Below the pieces are notes generated by a model. It was not told the origin of the DNA, ran no database searches, and saw only the letters and a program-made list of their open reading frames with translations. Below, piece by piece: positions 9,088-18,622 of a stretch of DNA of 64,000 nt. How positions within the stretch are numbered: position 1 is the stretch's first letter; each line of letters starts with the position of its first letter. Location of the stretch: positions 682,001 through 746,000 of the forward strand of contig NZ_FNPH01000002.1 in NCBI RefSeq assembly GCF_900107255.1, written 5' to 3'. Source of the stretch: Micromonospora pattaloongensis. GTDB taxonomy: Bacteria; Actinomycetota; Actinomycetes; Mycobacteriales; Micromonosporaceae. The translations under genes and the position numbers were made by a program.

Positions 9088-9516
9088 ATCGTCTCCTTGT
9101 AATGCGCTGCCGGAAAGGCCGGCCAACGCGCGCCCAGCTATTCGCGGCTATCCATCCTCGGGCAGGCGAGGGCAGGATCGGGCGCGACTGGCGACCTTCC
9201 TATAGTCCGCCCGCCGCCCGCCCTTCGTCAAGCTCCGGTAGGCGCAGATCACTTGCGGGTCGACCGGCATGGGCCGCGGCGCACCGCCACGAGGCGCGAA
9301 CAAGGTCGCTGTTCGAACGGGAAAAGCCTAACGGAAAGATGTTTCCCGCACGCTAACGAAGATCTTCACGGAAAGTCGATCACCGATTCCGACAGATGCA
9401 AGAGCGTCTTATCTCTTCCTTAGCCGCGTTGTCGCCCCGCCGGGCCCGCCCGTACCGTCGCAGCCGTCCCGATCCGCCGGACAGTGGATCCCGCCCGACC
9501 AGTTGGAGGCAACGAC
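9088..9516. other. Intergenic region between divergent genes
   Basis: About 430 nt with no supported gene. The stretch around 9310-9420 is clearly less GC-rich than its surroundings and probably contains the promoters of the CAP-domain gene (+) and the coiled-coil gene (-). I looked for a c-di-AMP riboswitch, sometimes found before cell-wall exoprotein genes, and could not recognise one. Confidence 0.4.
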
Positions 9517-10359
9517 GTGCCCGGGGGCAGCGAAGGGTCCCGTCCGCGGCGGCGCCCGACCCGAGCGGGCGGAGCCGTCGATCCGACCGGCCGGCCGGGT
9601 CGGCACCGACGGCCGCGACGATCGCCCGTACGGCTCGGCCTGATCGCCGCGGTGGCGGTCCCCGCGCTCACGCTCGGGGCCGGCGCGCTGATGCGACCAG
9701 CGGAATTCTTCGCCACCGACCCACCCCGCCGGGCCGCCGCCACGCCGCTGGACGACCCTTCCGGCCAGCCGGCGTACGCCCGGACGCGGTCCGGGGTCCC
9801 GCCGACCGCGTCGCCGTCGCCCCCGGCCGCCGGCCGGGGCGCCCCGGAGCCCCGCGCGACGCCGGACCGCACGGCCACGCCGTCGTCGCGACGCGCGCCC
9901 CGCTCCGCCCCGTCACCCGCCGCCCCGTCACCCGCGGCGCCGCCCCGGGCGGCCGCGTCCGCGGCGCGCGCCGCGGACGGCGTCGAGGAGCAGGTCGTCG
10001 CGCTCGTCAACCGGGAACGCTCGGCCAACGGCTGCGGCGCCGTAACGCTCCAGCCGCAGCTGGCCGAGGCCGCCCGGCTGCACAGCGCCGACCAGGCGGC
10101 GACCGGCACGATGTCGCACACCGGCAGCGACGGCAGCTCACCGTGGGACCGCGCCGAGCGGGCCGGCTACGCCCGGGCGATCGGCGAGAACGTCGCCGCC
10201 GGCTACCGCAGCGCCGACGCGGTCATGGCGGGGTGGATGGACAGCCCGGGGCACCGCGCGAACATCCTCAACTGCGACGCGAGAGCGATCGGCGTCGGCC
10301 GGGCCGCCGCCGACGACGGCACCCCGTACTGGACGCAGATGTTCGGCTCAGCCCTCTAG
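9517..10359 (+). CDS. CAP/SCP-domain exported protein
   Basis: A 280-residue protein with a basic N-terminus, one hydrophobic helix (LGLIAAVAVPALTLGAGAL), a long low-complexity Pro/Ala/Ser/Arg linker and a C-terminal CAP domain (about residues 160-280). CAP hallmarks are EEQVVALVNRER, LHSADQAATGTMSHTG, GENVAAGY and DSPGHRANIL. CAP proteins act outside the cell, and bacterial members are mostly uncharacterised. The GTG at 9517 has GGAGG 7 nt upstream; a start 11 codons earlier lacks a site. The linker suggests a stalk through the cell wall. Confidence 0.85.
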   Translation: MPGGSEGSRPRRRPTRAGGAVDPTGRPGRHRRPRRSPVRLGLIAAVAVPALTLGAGALMRPAEFFATDPPRRAAATPLDDPSGQPAYARTRSGVPPTASPSPPAAGRGAPEPRATPDRTATPSSRRAPRSAPSPAAPSPAAPPRAAASAARAADGVEEQVVALVNRERSANGCGAVTLQPQLAEAARLHSADQAATGTMSHTGSDGSSPWDRAERAGYARAIGENVAAGYRSADAVMAGWMDSPGHRANILNCDARAIGVGRAAADDGTPYWTQMFGSAL

Positions 10360-10535
10360 CGCGGGCCGGCGGGCCAGGGCACCGCCGACCGTTCGCACGG
10401 CCGTGCCGCCGCAGGCGGTCGGCTCGTTGTTCCGAGCGGAAAGTGCCGCCGTGCGTCGTTCGGCGTGCCGAACGACGGCAGCTGGCGCCGGCACGGCCGC
10501 CGCGGGCCGAGCCGATGCGACCGGAGGAGGTAGCG

Positions 10536-11174
10536 ATGAGGACAGTGCTGCCGCTCTACGTGCACCCGCTCGACGCGCCGACGGCATGGCAGGCCGAGCG
10601 CCTGGGCGACGTCACGGTCGTGGTGAACGTGCACGACGGCCCGGGGAAGAAGCCGAGCGCCGTCTACGAGGTGGTGCTCGCGCAGCTCGCCGAGGGCGGG
10701 GTGCCGCTGCTGGGGTACGTCGACCTCGCGTACGTGTCGCGCCCGCTCGCCGACATCCTCGAGGAGATCGAACGGTGGGCGGCCTACCGGGTGAACGGCA
10801 TCTTCTTCCACGCCGCGCCGACCAGCCCGTTCGGCCTCGGACCGGTCTCGATGGCGATCCGGGTCGCGCGCGGGTTCGGCCTGCGGGACCTGATCCTCAA
10901 TCCGGGCGAACCCACCGATCCCGTCTACCGCGATCTCGACGTGCCCATCTGCACGTTCGAGGGGAGCTGGCAGGACTACCAGCGCTGGCCGCCGAAGGGG
11001 AGCCAACCCGGCGACGGGCACCTCGTCTACGGGGTGCCGACCGACAAGGTGGACGCGGCCCGGCGGCTGATGCTGCTGCGGCACGCCGGCTTCGGGCTCG
11101 CCACCGACCTCGACCTGCCGCACCCGTACGCGGGGCTGCCGGCCAGCATGGGCGAGCTCTCCCCCACCCCGTGA
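10536..11174 (+). CDS. Spherulation-specific family 4 (spherulin-4-like) protein
   Basis: A 212-residue protein opening with TVLPLYVHPLD and containing VVVNVHDGPGKKP, LLGYVDLAYVSRP and ADILEEIERWAAYRVNGIFF. This pattern matches the spherulin-4 family, a TIM-barrel-like fold related to glycoside hydrolases. The ATG has a strong GGAGGAGG site 5 nt upstream. No signal peptide is visible, so it would act inside the cell unless exported otherwise. Its activity is unknown. It is convergent with the MMPL gene, and a strong bidirectional hairpin separates them. Confidence 0.8.
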   Translation: MRTVLPLYVHPLDAPTAWQAERLGDVTVVVNVHDGPGKKPSAVYEVVLAQLAEGGVPLLGYVDLAYVSRPLADILEEIERWAAYRVNGIFFHAAPTSPFGLGPVSMAIRVARGFGLRDLILNPGEPTDPVYRDLDVPICTFEGSWQDYQRWPPKGSQPGDGHLVYGVPTDKVDAARRLMLLRHAGFGLATDLDLPHPYAGLPASMGELSPTP

Positions 11175-11243
11175 TCGCCGGCGGTCGGCGGTCAGCCGGC
11201 CGATGTGGAAGGTCCTGCGCGCCGGGTCCGGAGCGCGAGCCGC

Positions 11244-11297
11244 GCCGACGGGCACGGCCCCCCGCCGGTCGCCGACGGGCACGGCCCCCCGCCGGTC
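11244..11297. repeat. Two perfect 27-bp tandem copies of a terminator arm
   Basis: Positions 11244-11270 and 11271-11297 are identical. The second copy supplies the 5' arm of the terminator that follows, so the first is a duplicated, unpaired arm. Confidence 0.85.
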
Positions 11298-11312
11298 GGC
11301 GGGGGGCCGTGC
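11279..11312. terminator. Bidirectional hairpin between convergent genes
   Basis: A perfect 15-bp stem (gcacggccccccgcc and its complement) with a ggtc loop, between the stops of the spherulin-4-like gene (+) and the MMPL gene (-). Confidence 0.8.
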
Positions 11313-11327
11313 GCGTCGTGGCGGCGG

Positions 11328-13550
11328 CTACCGCGCGCCCACCAGCTCCGGCTCGGGCGTCGGGGCGGCGACGTCGACGACCGGCGCCGGACGCTCGCGC
11401 AGGAACCGCGGCGCCCACCAGTTCGCCTTGCCGAGCAGCGTCATCAGCGACGGCAGCACGACCGCCCGGATGATCGTCGCGTCGATCAGGATGGCGGCGG
11501 CGAGGCCGACCCCGATCTGCTTCATCTCGATCGCGCTGAGCGTGCCGAAGATCGCGAACACCGCGACCATCACGATCGCCGCGCTGCTGACCACGCCGGC
11601 CGACGAGGTGATGCCGTGCGCCACCGCCTCCCGGTTCGGCATGCCGCCGCGCACCGCCTCGCGGATCCGGCTCACCACGAAGACGTGGTAGTCCATCGAG
11701 AGCCCGAACAGGATCACGAAAAGGAAGAGCGGCAGCCAGGAGACGATCGCGCCCATCGAGGTGAAGCCGAGCAGCCCCTCGGCCCAGGTGTTCTGGAAGA
11801 CCAGCACCAGCAGGCCGTACGCGGCTCCGGCGGAGAGCAGGTTGAGCACGATCGAGGTCAGCGCGACCACCAGCGACCGGAACGTGATCGTCATCGCGAC
11901 GAACGTCAGCAGCAGCACAAAGCCGACCACCAGCGGCAGCTTCTCCCTGATGTGCGCGGCGTAGTCCTCGCTCTCGGCCACGGCGCCGGTCACCGCGTAC
12001 TCGACGCCGGGGATCTCCCGCAGCGTCGCCGGCACCAGGTCGGCGCGGAGCGCCTGCAGCGACCGGCGCGCCTCGTCGGTGCGGGTGGCGTACGGCGTGG
12101 CGATCTCCAGTGTCGCGACCCGGCGGTCGGCGGAGACCTCGAGCTGCGGGCCGTTCGCCTCGATCGGCGCGAAGAGCGGGTCGGCCGCGGCCCGGGTGGC
12201 GAGGTCGGTGAGCGCGGTCCTGACCGCCCCGGCCTGGGCCGCGTCGGCCCGCACCGCGACGGTGTGGGTGGTGCCGGTGCTCGGGAACGCGGCGGTGAGC
12301 CGGTCGTACGCCTGCATGACCGCGGTGCTGCGCGGCAGGTCCTCCGGGCCCGGGAACTTCAGCTTCATGTCGATGGCCGGTACGGCGAGCGCGAGCAGCA
12401 GGCCGGCGGAGATCACCAGCGTGGTGCGCGGGTGCCGCAGCGCCGGGCGCAGCACGGCGGGCCAGAACCGGGGCGGGACGGGGGCGCCGTCCGGCCCGAC
12501 GCGGTGGGCGGTGAGGCGCCAGAGCAGCGGCACGCGGGGCTTGTCGATCCAGCGGCCGAGCTTGGCGAGGACCGCGGGGAGCACGGTGAGGGACCCGATC
12601 ACGGCGACGGCGACCACGAGGATCGAGCCGACGGCGAACGAGGCGAAGATGGGGTCGTTGGCGAGGAAGAGCCCGGCCATCGAGATGATCACGGCAAGCC
12701 CGGAGACGACGACGGCGTGCCCGGAGGTCTCCGCGGCCATCTCGACCGCGTCCAGGTGGCGCCGGCCCTTGGCGCGTTCCTCCCGCTCACGCCGCACGTA
12801 GAACAGCGAGTAGTCGACGCCGACGGCCATGCCGATCAGGAGGATGACGCTCGCGGAGGAGTCGTTCGCGGGCACCAGGTGCGACGCGATCGTGGACAGC
12901 CCCATGGCCGCGGCCACCGACGAGAGCGCCAGCAGCACCGGAATCCCGGCGGCGATCAGCGCGCCGAACGCGATGACCAGGATCGCCAGCGTGACCGGGA
13001 TGCTGAGGAACTCCGCGCGCGTGAAGTCCTCGCCGATCGTCTCGTCGAGCGCCCTGCTGATCGACGGGCCGCCGACCTGTTCGACCCGCAGCTGCGGATG
13101 GGCGGTCTGCACCGCCGCGGTCGCGTCCCGCAGCGGCTGGACGCGCTCGCTCGCGGTCGACCGGTCGCCGCTCATCGTGATCGGCAGCAGCAGCGCCGAC
13201 CCGTCGCGGCTCGGGACCGGCTGGCCGACGGCGGCCACGCCGGGCGTGGACCGCAGCCGGGTCGCGGCGTCGGTCGCGGCCGCGCCGGCGGCCGCGGAGT
13301 CCAGCGCGCCGCTGCGCGCGGTGATGAGGACGTTCTCCTGGGCCGGGTGGGCGAAGTCGCCGTCGGCGATGATCGCCTGGGCGTGGCCCATCTCCCCGAT
13401 CCGCATGTCCTCGTCGGTCATCTCCGTGAGGCCGGCCGCGTTTCCCCCCACGAAACAGACCGCCACGAACACGACCCACAGCGCGATCGCCCGCCACGGA
13501 TGCTCGGCGCTCCACCGCGCGATCCGCACCGTCATCGGTCGCTTGCCCAT
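11328..13550 (-). CDS. MMPL-family RND transporter
   Basis: An integral membrane transporter of about 740 residues with two MMPL/RND halves. Each half has one N-terminal helix (WRAIALWVVFVAVCFVGG near the start), a large extracytoplasmic loop, then five clustered helices, for example SIPVTLAILVIAFGALIAAG and the GMAVGVDYSLFYVRREREE segment. The second half ends SWLPLFLFVILFGLSMDYHVFVVSR. The paired VDYS and MDYH motifs match the proton-relay sites of MmpL proteins. The ATG at 13550 follows GGGGGAG; ATG at 13577 is the alternative. No adjacent regulator or lipid pathway reveals the cargo. Confidence 0.9.
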   Translation of the reverse strand: MGKRPMTVRIARWSAEHPWRAIALWVVFVAVCFVGGNAAGLTEMTDEDMRIGEMGHAQAIIADGDFAHPAQENVLITARSGALDSAAAGAAATDAATRLRSTPGVAAVGQPVPSRDGSALLLPITMSGDRSTASERVQPLRDATAAVQTAHPQLRVEQVGGPSISRALDETIGEDFTRAEFLSIPVTLAILVIAFGALIAAGIPVLLALSSVAAAMGLSTIASHLVPANDSSASVILLIGMAVGVDYSLFYVRREREERAKGRRHLDAVEMAAETSGHAVVVSGLAVIISMAGLFLANDPIFASFAVGSILVVAVAVIGSLTVLPAVLAKLGRWIDKPRVPLLWRLTAHRVGPDGAPVPPRFWPAVLRPALRHPRTTLVISAGLLLALAVPAIDMKLKFPGPEDLPRSTAVMQAYDRLTAAFPSTGTTHTVAVRADAAQAGAVRTALTDLATRAAADPLFAPIEANGPQLEVSADRRVATLEIATPYATRTDEARRSLQALRADLVPATLREIPGVEYAVTGAVAESEDYAAHIREKLPLVVGFVLLLTFVAMTITFRSLVVALTSIVLNLLSAGAAYGLLVLVFQNTWAEGLLGFTSMGAIVSWLPLFLFVILFGLSMDYHVFVVSRIREAVRGGMPNREAVAHGITSSAGVVSSAAIVMVAVFAIFGTLSAIEMKQIGVGLAAAILIDATIIRAVVLPSLMTLLGKANWWAPRFLRERPAPVVDVAAPTPEPELVGAR

Positions 13551-13790
13551 TCCGGGCTCCCCCTTTGTCATTGCCACGTTCCGTTAGCGGACATGACGCT
13601 AGGGATCGCCGGCCGGACCGACATCCGGGACGCACCCGCGTTCGTCCCGGAGGGCGCGCCGCGCGGGCATCCGGTTCCCCCGCGCTCACGCATTCGGACA
13701 ACTAGGACGTTCCGGGCGCAGACTCTACCGCTGAATGATCTTGCTATCGGTCACACGGAGGAGTCGTGTCGATCACTACCCCGACGCGGC

Positions 13791-14654
13791 TCAGGGGTTC
13801 CCCCCAACGACCCGCCGGGGACGCGGTTGGCAGCGCGGGCAGCTGTACGACGACCGGTTCATGAACGGCTCGCGGCGGATCGGCGCGCCGCACCGCCGGC
13901 AGGGCAGCCCCTCCCGCCCGTAGACGTTCAGCGCGCGGTCGAAGTAGCCGCTCTCGCCATTGACGTTGACGTAGAGCGAGTCGAAGCTGGTGCCGCCCGC
14001 CACCAGCGCCTCGGCCAGCACCTCGCGGACGTGCCCGAGCAGCCGCGACGCCGCCGGCCCGGTCAGCGCCTCCGTCGGGCGCGCTCCGTGCAGGCGGGAA
14101 CGCCACAGCGCCTCGTCGGCGTAGATGTTGCCGACCCCCGAGATCAACGTCTGGTCCAGCAGCGCGCGCTTGACCTCGGTGCGCCGGCGCCGGATCGCGG
14201 CGGCGAAGTCGCGGTCGGAGAAGGCCGGGTCCATCGGGTCCCGCGCGATGTGCGCGATCTCCGTCGGCAGCTCCGCCCCGCCCTGAGAGACGGATAGACC
14301 ACCGAACGTCCGCTGGTCGATGAAGCGCAGCTCCGGGCCGCCGTCGTCGAAACCGAACCGGATCCGCAGGTGCGGCTCGTCCGGGGCGTCCGCCGGCTGC
14401 ACCAGCAGCTGGCCGGACATCCCGAGATGCGCGATGATCGCGTCGTCGCTGTCCAGGGGGAGCCAGAGGTACTTGCCGCGCCGGCAGGCGTCCAGCACCC
14501 GGCGTCCGGCGAGAACGGCCGCGAAGTGCGCCTCGCCGGGAACATGGCGCCGCACCGCCCGCGGGTGACGTACCTCCACGGCGGCGATCCGGCGACCGCT
14601 GACCCACTTGGCCAGCCCCTGCCGGACCGTCTCCACCTCGGGCAGTTCGGGCAC
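13791..14654 (-). CDS. mutM: Formamidopyrimidine-DNA glycosylase
   Basis: Base-excision repair enzyme that removes 8-oxoguanine and ring-opened purines and then nicks the abasic site. The 287-residue product has the catalytic MPELPEVET terminus (Pro2, Glu3), the Lys of RRGKYLW, a helix-two-turn-helix ([19 protein letters not shown]) and a C-terminal four-Cys zinc finger (CRRCGAP and SYSCPRCQ). The GTG start has GAGGAGG 5 nt upstream. It lies 49 nt behind rnc on the same strand, the standard rnc-mutM pair. Confidence 0.96.
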   Translation of the reverse strand: MPELPEVETVRQGLAKWVSGRRIAAVEVRHPRAVRRHVPGEAHFAAVLAGRRVLDACRRGKYLWLPLDSDDAIIAHLGMSGQLLVQPADAPDEPHLRIRFGFDDGGPELRFIDQRTFGGLSVSQGGAELPTEIAHIARDPMDPAFSDRDFAAAIRRRRTEVKRALLDQTLISGVGNIYADEALWRSRLHGARPTEALTGPAASRLLGHVREVLAEALVAGGTSFDSLYVNVNGESGYFDRALNVYGREGLPCRRCGAPIRREPFMNRSSYSCPRCQPRPRRVVGGNP

Positions 14655-14703
14655 GGAATCCTCCTCGCGCGTCGCCGACGGGGACGTTCGGCGACCCTGG
14701 CGG

Positions 14704-15465
14704 TCAGACGACGGTGGCGCCGCCCTCGAGCGGCGGGGCGGCGGCGGGCTCGGCGACCTCCTCGGAGAGCGTGCGCCAGGCGGCCTCGGCGGCCCGCTGC
14801 TCGGCCTCCTTCTTGCTCCGGCCGTCGGCGCCGCCGTACCGGTTGCCGGCCACCACCACCCAGGCGGTGAAGGTCTTCGCGTGGTCCGGGCCGGCCTCGT
14901 CGATGCGGTACTCCGGCACCCCCAGTCCGAGCGCCGCGGTCAGCTCCTGCAGGCTGGTCTTCCAGTCCAGCGCCGCCCCCCGGCCGGCGGACTCGGCCAT
15001 CAGCGGGTCGAAGAGCCGGTGGATGACGACCGAGGCGGTGTCCAGCCCGTACTGCAGGTAGATCGCGCCGAGTAGCGCCTCCAGCGTGTCGGCGAGGATG
15101 CTCGCCTTGTCCCGGCCGCCGGTGGTCTCCTCGCCCTTGCCGAGCAGCAGGTACGCGCCGAGACCGTGCGGGCCGAGCCGTCGGGCCACGTCGGCGAGGG
15201 CCCGCATGTTGACCACGCTCGCCCGCAGCTTGGCGAGCTGACCCTCGGGCAGGTCCGGATGGTTGTGGAAGAGCGCCGCGGTGATCACCACGCCGAGCAC
15301 CGAGTCGCCGAGGAACTCCAGCCGCTCGTTGGTGGGCAGCCCCCCGTTCTCGTACGCGTACGAGCGGTGCGTCAGGGCGCGCTCCAGCAGCTCGGGCTCC
15401 AGGCTCACGCCGAACGCCGCCTCGAGGTGCGCCAGGGGTGGGCGGCGGCGTTTGTCGCTGGTCAT
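14704..15465 (-). CDS. rnc: Ribonuclease III
   Basis: Double-strand-specific endoribonuclease for rRNA and mRNA processing, 253 residues. The RNase III signature [13 protein letters not shown] is near residue 45 and the second catalytic acidic site is [19 protein letters not shown]-terminal dsRNA-binding domain is present ([15 protein letters not shown], then [17 protein letters not shown]). The ATG follows GAGGTGA; the reading frame stays open upstream but is unrelated sequence. It starts 16 nt after plsX, so the two are probably cotranscribed. Confidence 0.96.
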   Translation of the reverse strand: MTSDKRRRPPLAHLEAAFGVSLEPELLERALTHRSYAYENGGLPTNERLEFLGDSVLGVVITAALFHNHPDLPEGQLAKLRASVVNMRALADVARRLGPHGLGAYLLLGKGEETTGGRDKASILADTLEALLGAIYLQYGLDTASVVIHRLFDPLMAESAGRGAALDWKTSLQELTAALGLGVPEYRIDEAGPDHAKTFTAWVVVAGNRYGGADGRSKKEAEQRAAEAAWRTLSEEVAEPAAAPPLEGGATVV

Positions 15466-15481
15466 GCGGTCACCTCGTTGA

Positions 15482-16537
15482 TCATGCGGATACCTCGTCG
15501 GGCGCGGAGAGCAGCGCGGAGATCGCCGCAGTGGCGGAGCTGCGGTGCAGGTGGGCGGCGAGCGCGATCCCGGAGGCAAGGTCCTCGCCGGTCGCGGCGC
15601 CGTGACAGACGACCGTGATCCCGGCAACGCCCAGCAGCGCGGCGGCGCGCGGGACGCCGCCGCTCGCGGACGGGGCGCCGGCCATCGCGTACGCGCCCTC
15701 GATCCCCTTGAGCAGCACGTTTCCGGTGAATCCGTCGGTGACGACGACGTCGGCGCGCGCGCCCAGCGCCACGTCGTACCCCTCGATGAGGCCGACGTAA
15801 CGGGCGCCGCACGGCAGATTCGCGCCCGCGAGCAGCGGATCGGCGGCGCGACGCAGCCGATCGCCCTTGCCCGGTTCCGCGCCGATCGAGAGCAGCCCGA
15901 TCCGGGGGGCGTCCACGCCGTGCGCGACGGCCGCGTAGGCGGCGCCGAACGCCGCGTGTTGCGTCAGCGTGGCGGGGCAGGGGTCCAGGGAGGCGCCGAC
16001 GTCGAGCAGGACCACCGGGTTGGCGACGGCCGGCAGCGAGGCGACCAGCGCGGGACGGCGTACCCCCGGCCAGCGCCCGAACCCGAGCGCGGCGGCGATG
16101 ACGGTGGCGCCGGTCGCGCCGGCGGAGATCAGGGCGTCGGCCGCCCCCTCGGCGACGGCGGCGACGGCGGCGCGCACCGTCGTCTCCACCCGACCGGCCC
16201 GCGCGGGCGCGTCGCCCATGCCGACCGCGTCGCGAACCGGCCGCACCGCCACCCGGGTCCGGTCGCGGGACGGGAGCGCACGAATGATCTCGTCGGCCAC
16301 CTCGACGGGGCCGACGAGCAACAGGGCGAGATCAGGATCGGCGCGGCACGCCCGCAGAGCGCCGTCAACCACGACGGCGGGAGCATCGTCCCCGCCGAGG
16401 AGGTCGACGGCGATCCGCGCGGTGCCCGGCTCCACGGAAACGCCGGCCGGAATAGCTCGGCCGGCGTGCGCCGGAGCCGGTGCACCGGGCAGTCGCCAGG
16501 GCGTGCGCGTCACCCGATCGGAGATCGGGAGCGTCAC
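15482..16537 (-). CDS. plsX: Phosphate acyltransferase PlsX
   Basis: Converts acyl-ACP to acyl-phosphate, the first step of bacterial phosphatidate synthesis. The core begins [20 protein letters not shown], a slightly divergent form of the family's DAMGGDxAP motif. [39 protein letters not shown] and [16 protein letters not shown] are typical. The start is uncertain: GTG at 16537, 13 nt after rpmF, gives a roughly 40-residue N-terminal extension, while GTG at 16435 would begin just before the core. Neither has a strong ribosome site. The context rpmF-plsX-rnc supports the name. Confidence 0.88.
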   Translation of the reverse strand: MTLPISDRVTRTPWRLPGAPAPAHAGRAIPAGVSVEPGTARIAVDLLGGDDAPAVVVDGALRACRADPDLALLLVGPVEVADEIIRALPSRDRTRVAVRPVRDAVGMGDAPARAGRVETTVRAAVAAVAEGAADALISAGATGATVIAAALGFGRWPGVRRPALVASLPAVANPVVLLDVGASLDPCPATLTQHAAFGAAYAAVAHGVDAPRIGLLSIGAEPGKGDRLRRAADPLLAGANLPCGARYVGLIEGYDVALGARADVVVTDGFTGNVLLKGIEGAYAMAGAPSASGGVPRAAALLGVAGITVVCHGAATGEDLASGIALAAHLHRSSATAAISALLSAPDEVSA

Positions 16538-16550
16538 AGCAGGCGAGAGG

Positions 16551-16724
16551 TCAGACCTCGATGACCTGGCGACCGTTGTAGGTGCCACACACCGTGCACG
16601 CAGCGTGCGGGAGCTTCGGCGACTTGCACTGCGGGCAGGCCACCGTCGCCACCGCCGTGGTCTTCCACTGCGCCCGGCGGGACCGCGTGTTGCTGCGCGA
16701 CATCTTGCGCTTGGGAACGGCCAC
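16551..16724 (-). CDS. rpmF: 50S ribosomal protein L32
   Basis: A 57-residue ribosomal protein that reads [18 protein letters not shown] at the start and has a four-Cys zinc ribbon (CPQCKSP and CTVCGTYNG). This is the zinc-binding C+ form. The GTG start is preceded by AGAGGAG, which overlaps the TAA stop of the upstream YceD gene. The yceD-rpmF-plsX order is widely conserved and links ribosome and phospholipid synthesis. Confidence 0.97.
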   Translation of the reverse strand: MAVPKRKMSRSNTRSRRAQWKTTAVATVACPQCKSPKLPHAACTVCGTYNGRQVIEV

Positions 16725-16729
16725 GGTAC

Positions 16730-17293
16730 TTACTCCTCTTTACGGGTCAATTGCGACAGGCCAGCCCAGCGCGGGTCAACCTGCTCGTGCGTGTGATCGG
16801 CCGGCAACTCGTCCAGGTGCACCCCGCACTCGGGGCACAGCCCTGGGCAGTCCTCCCGGCACACCGGGTTCGTCGGCAGCGCGAGCACCACCGCGTCCCG
16901 GAGCGTCGGCTCCAGGTCGATCAGGTCGCCCTGCATCCGGCCGACCTCATCCTCGTCCGTCGTCTCGTCCGTGGTGCTGTTCTCGTACGCGTACAGCTCC
17001 TGGATCGTGACGGTCAACGAGTCGTTGATGGGGCGCAGGCAGCGGCCGCACTCCCCCTCGACGGGACCCGTGACGGTCCCCGAGACGAGCACGCCCTCCG
17101 ACACCGACTCGAGCCTCAGGTCGAGGGTCAGGTCGGCGCCTTCCGGCACGCCGATCATCTCCAGCCCGAGGTCCGCCGGCGCGGGAGCCACCCGATTGAC
17201 CGTACGCAACGCGCCAGGTCGGCGCGGCAGGTCCCTCGTGTCGAGGACCAGCGGCGACCTGGGGTTGAGGTTGATCGACGAATGATTGCGCAT
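16730..17293 (-). CDS. YceD family (DUF177) protein
   Basis: A 187-residue DUF177/YceD protein. The family is linked to 23S rRNA accumulation and ribosome assembly and is nearly always encoded just before rpmF. It has [16 protein letters not shown] at the start, [10 protein letters not shown] in the middle, and a second Cys cluster [16 protein letters not shown] followed by an acidic tail, giving CxxC pairs that could bind zinc. GGAG precedes the ATG. Its stop codon overlaps the rpmF ribosome site, so the two are cotranscribed. Confidence 0.92.
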   Translation of the reverse strand: MRNHSSINLNPRSPLVLDTRDLPRRPGALRTVNRVAPAPADLGLEMIGVPEGADLTLDLRLESVSEGVLVSGTVTGPVEGECGRCLRPINDSLTVTIQELYAYENSTTDETTDEDEVGRMQGDLIDLEPTLRDAVVLALPTNPVCREDCPGLCPECGVHLDELPADHTHEQVDPRWAGLSQLTRKEE

Positions 17294-17472
17294 AGTCAGA
17301 CTCCGGCCTGTGAGAGGCCGACGAAACAGGTTACCTGGCCGGGAGGGCGATCGTCGAACTGGGTCCGTTCCACCTCATCGTCCCCGCCGGCCGGCCCGTC
17401 CGCCGCCGATTCCCGGTCTCGCTCCGGCGCTCCCGCCCGCCGCAGCCCCCTGCGGCGCGGGAACGCCCTCGG

Positions 17473-17976
17473 TCAGAACGGCAGCGGGCGTTCGCTTTCT
17501 TCCCCGACGAAGGTGCCGATCTCCCGCAGCGCGTGCATCTTGTCCCGACCCCGCTCGATCGAGGCGAGCGCGCGGGTGAGGAACTGCTCGAAGTTGGCCA
17601 GCGCGGTGTCGACGTAGTCGTCGACCTCCTGGCGCAGGCGCTGCGCCTCGGCGCGCGCCTCGGCGATGATGCGGGCGCCCTCGTGCTCCGCGGAGACCGT
17701 GATCTCGTTCACCGACACGAGCCGGGCGTGCTCCGCCTCGCCCTCGCTGATGATCCGGTCGGCCTCGCGCTTGCCGGCCTCCACGATCTTGTCGCGCTCC
17801 TCGAGGAGGACCGCCGCGCGGCGCAGGTCGGCCGGGAGCTCGACCCGGAGCTGATCGAGCAGGGCGATCATCTCTCCGCGGTCGACCATGCAGTTGTTCC
17901 GCGACATCGGGACGGCACGGGCCGCCTCCACGATGGCGATGAGCTCGTCGATGCGGTCGAGCGGGTCCACCGGCAT
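17473..17976 (-). CDS. sepIVA: SepIVA-like DivIVA-family coiled-coil protein
   Basis: A roughly 167-residue coiled-coil protein. The N-terminus DRIDELIAIVEAARAVPMS resembles mycobacterial SepIVA (Rv2927c), a septation factor, and the gene holds the same place, upstream of the DUF177-rpmF/rnc genes. The middle is long helical heptads (EAEHARLVSVNEITVSAEHE) and the end (VDDYVDTALANFEQFLTRAL) matches the SepIVA C-terminus. It is shorter than the mycobacterial protein (about 245 residues), lacking much of the coiled coil. The ribosome site AGGAG is very close to the ATG at 17976, so GTG at 17970 may be the real start. Confidence 0.85.
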   Translation of the reverse strand: MPVDPLDRIDELIAIVEAARAVPMSRNNCMVDRGEMIALLDQLRVELPADLRRAAVLLEERDKIVEAGKREADRIISEGEAEHARLVSVNEITVSAEHEGARIIAEARAEAQRLRQEVDDYVDTALANFEQFLTRALASIERGRDKMHALREIGTFVGEESERPLPF

Positions 17977-18133
17977 CTCTCCTGTCGTTCGGCGGCCGAC
18001 CCGTACATGATGCAAGGCCGGCCAGGCTGCTGCTGCACCCCATCATGCGGCGTGCGGGGGTCGCGCACCTATCTGCGCAGCCCCGGCGCGTCGTGTCCGT
18101 CCCCCGGCCGGGGCCCCGCCCACGCGCGGCGCC

Positions 18134-18622
18134 TCAGCCCGCCGGCTGCGTCCCGAGACGTTCCCGCAGCCGCTGGTGCACCACGTCCGGGAGGTGCGCC
18201 GAGACGTCCCCGCCCCACTTCGCCACCTCCTTGACCAGGCTGGAGGAGAGGAACGAGTAGAGCGGGTTGGTCGGCATGAACAGCGTCTCGACGCCCGCCA
18301 GGCCGATGTTCATCTGCGCCATCTGCAGCTCGTAGTCGAAGTCGCTGACCGCGCGCAGCCCCTTGACCACCACCGGCGCGTCCTGTGCCCGGCAGAAGTC
18401 GACCAGTAGGCCGCGGAACGCCGCGACGCGCACGTTCCGGTAGGAGGCGGTCACCTCCCGCAGCATCGCGATCCGCTCGTCGACGCTGAACAGCCCGCTC
18501 TTCGACTGATTGATCAGCACCCCGACGATCACCTCGTCGAACAACCGGCTGCTCCGGCCGATGATGTCGAGGTGGCCATTGGTGACCGGGTCGAACGATC
18601 CGGGACACACCGCACGTCTCAT
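18134..18622 (-). CDS. coaD: Phosphopantetheine adenylyltransferase
   Basis: Transfers AMP to 4'-phosphopantetheine, the penultimate step of coenzyme A synthesis. The 162-residue product has the nucleotidyltransferase signature CPGSFDPVTNGHLDII at the start, KGLRAVSDFDYELQMA in the middle, and TNPLYSFLSSSLVKEVA, matching the conserved nucleotide-binding segment. The start codon overlaps the rsmD stop (ATGA), which fixes it and indicates coupled translation. The rsmD-coaD pair is conserved across actinobacteria. Confidence 0.96.
   Translation of the reverse strand: MRRAVCPGSFDPVTNGHLDIIGRSSRLFDEVIVGVLINQSKSGLFSVDERIAMLREVTASYRNVRVAAFRGLLVDFCRAQDAPVVVKGLRAVSDFDYELQMAQMNIGLAGVETLFMPTNPLYSFLSSSLVKEVAKWGGDVSAHLPDVVHQRLRERLGTQPAG

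Noticed and set aside
9180-9480. A possible c-di-AMP (ydaO-type) riboswitch before the CAP-domain gene
   Set aside because: I could not find the conserved core sequences or the pseudoknot arms.
13763-13861. A 32-codon plus-strand ORF (GTG after ggaggag) antisense to the mutM 3' end
   Set aside because: It has a good ribosome site, but the peptide is low-complexity and lies over the mutM zinc-finger codons; there is no independent support.
11205-14297. A 1030-codon plus-strand frame opposite the MMPL gene and mutM
   Set aside because: It crosses a strong terminator and two genes with complete domains; the translation is low-complexity His/Arg/Gly/Asp.
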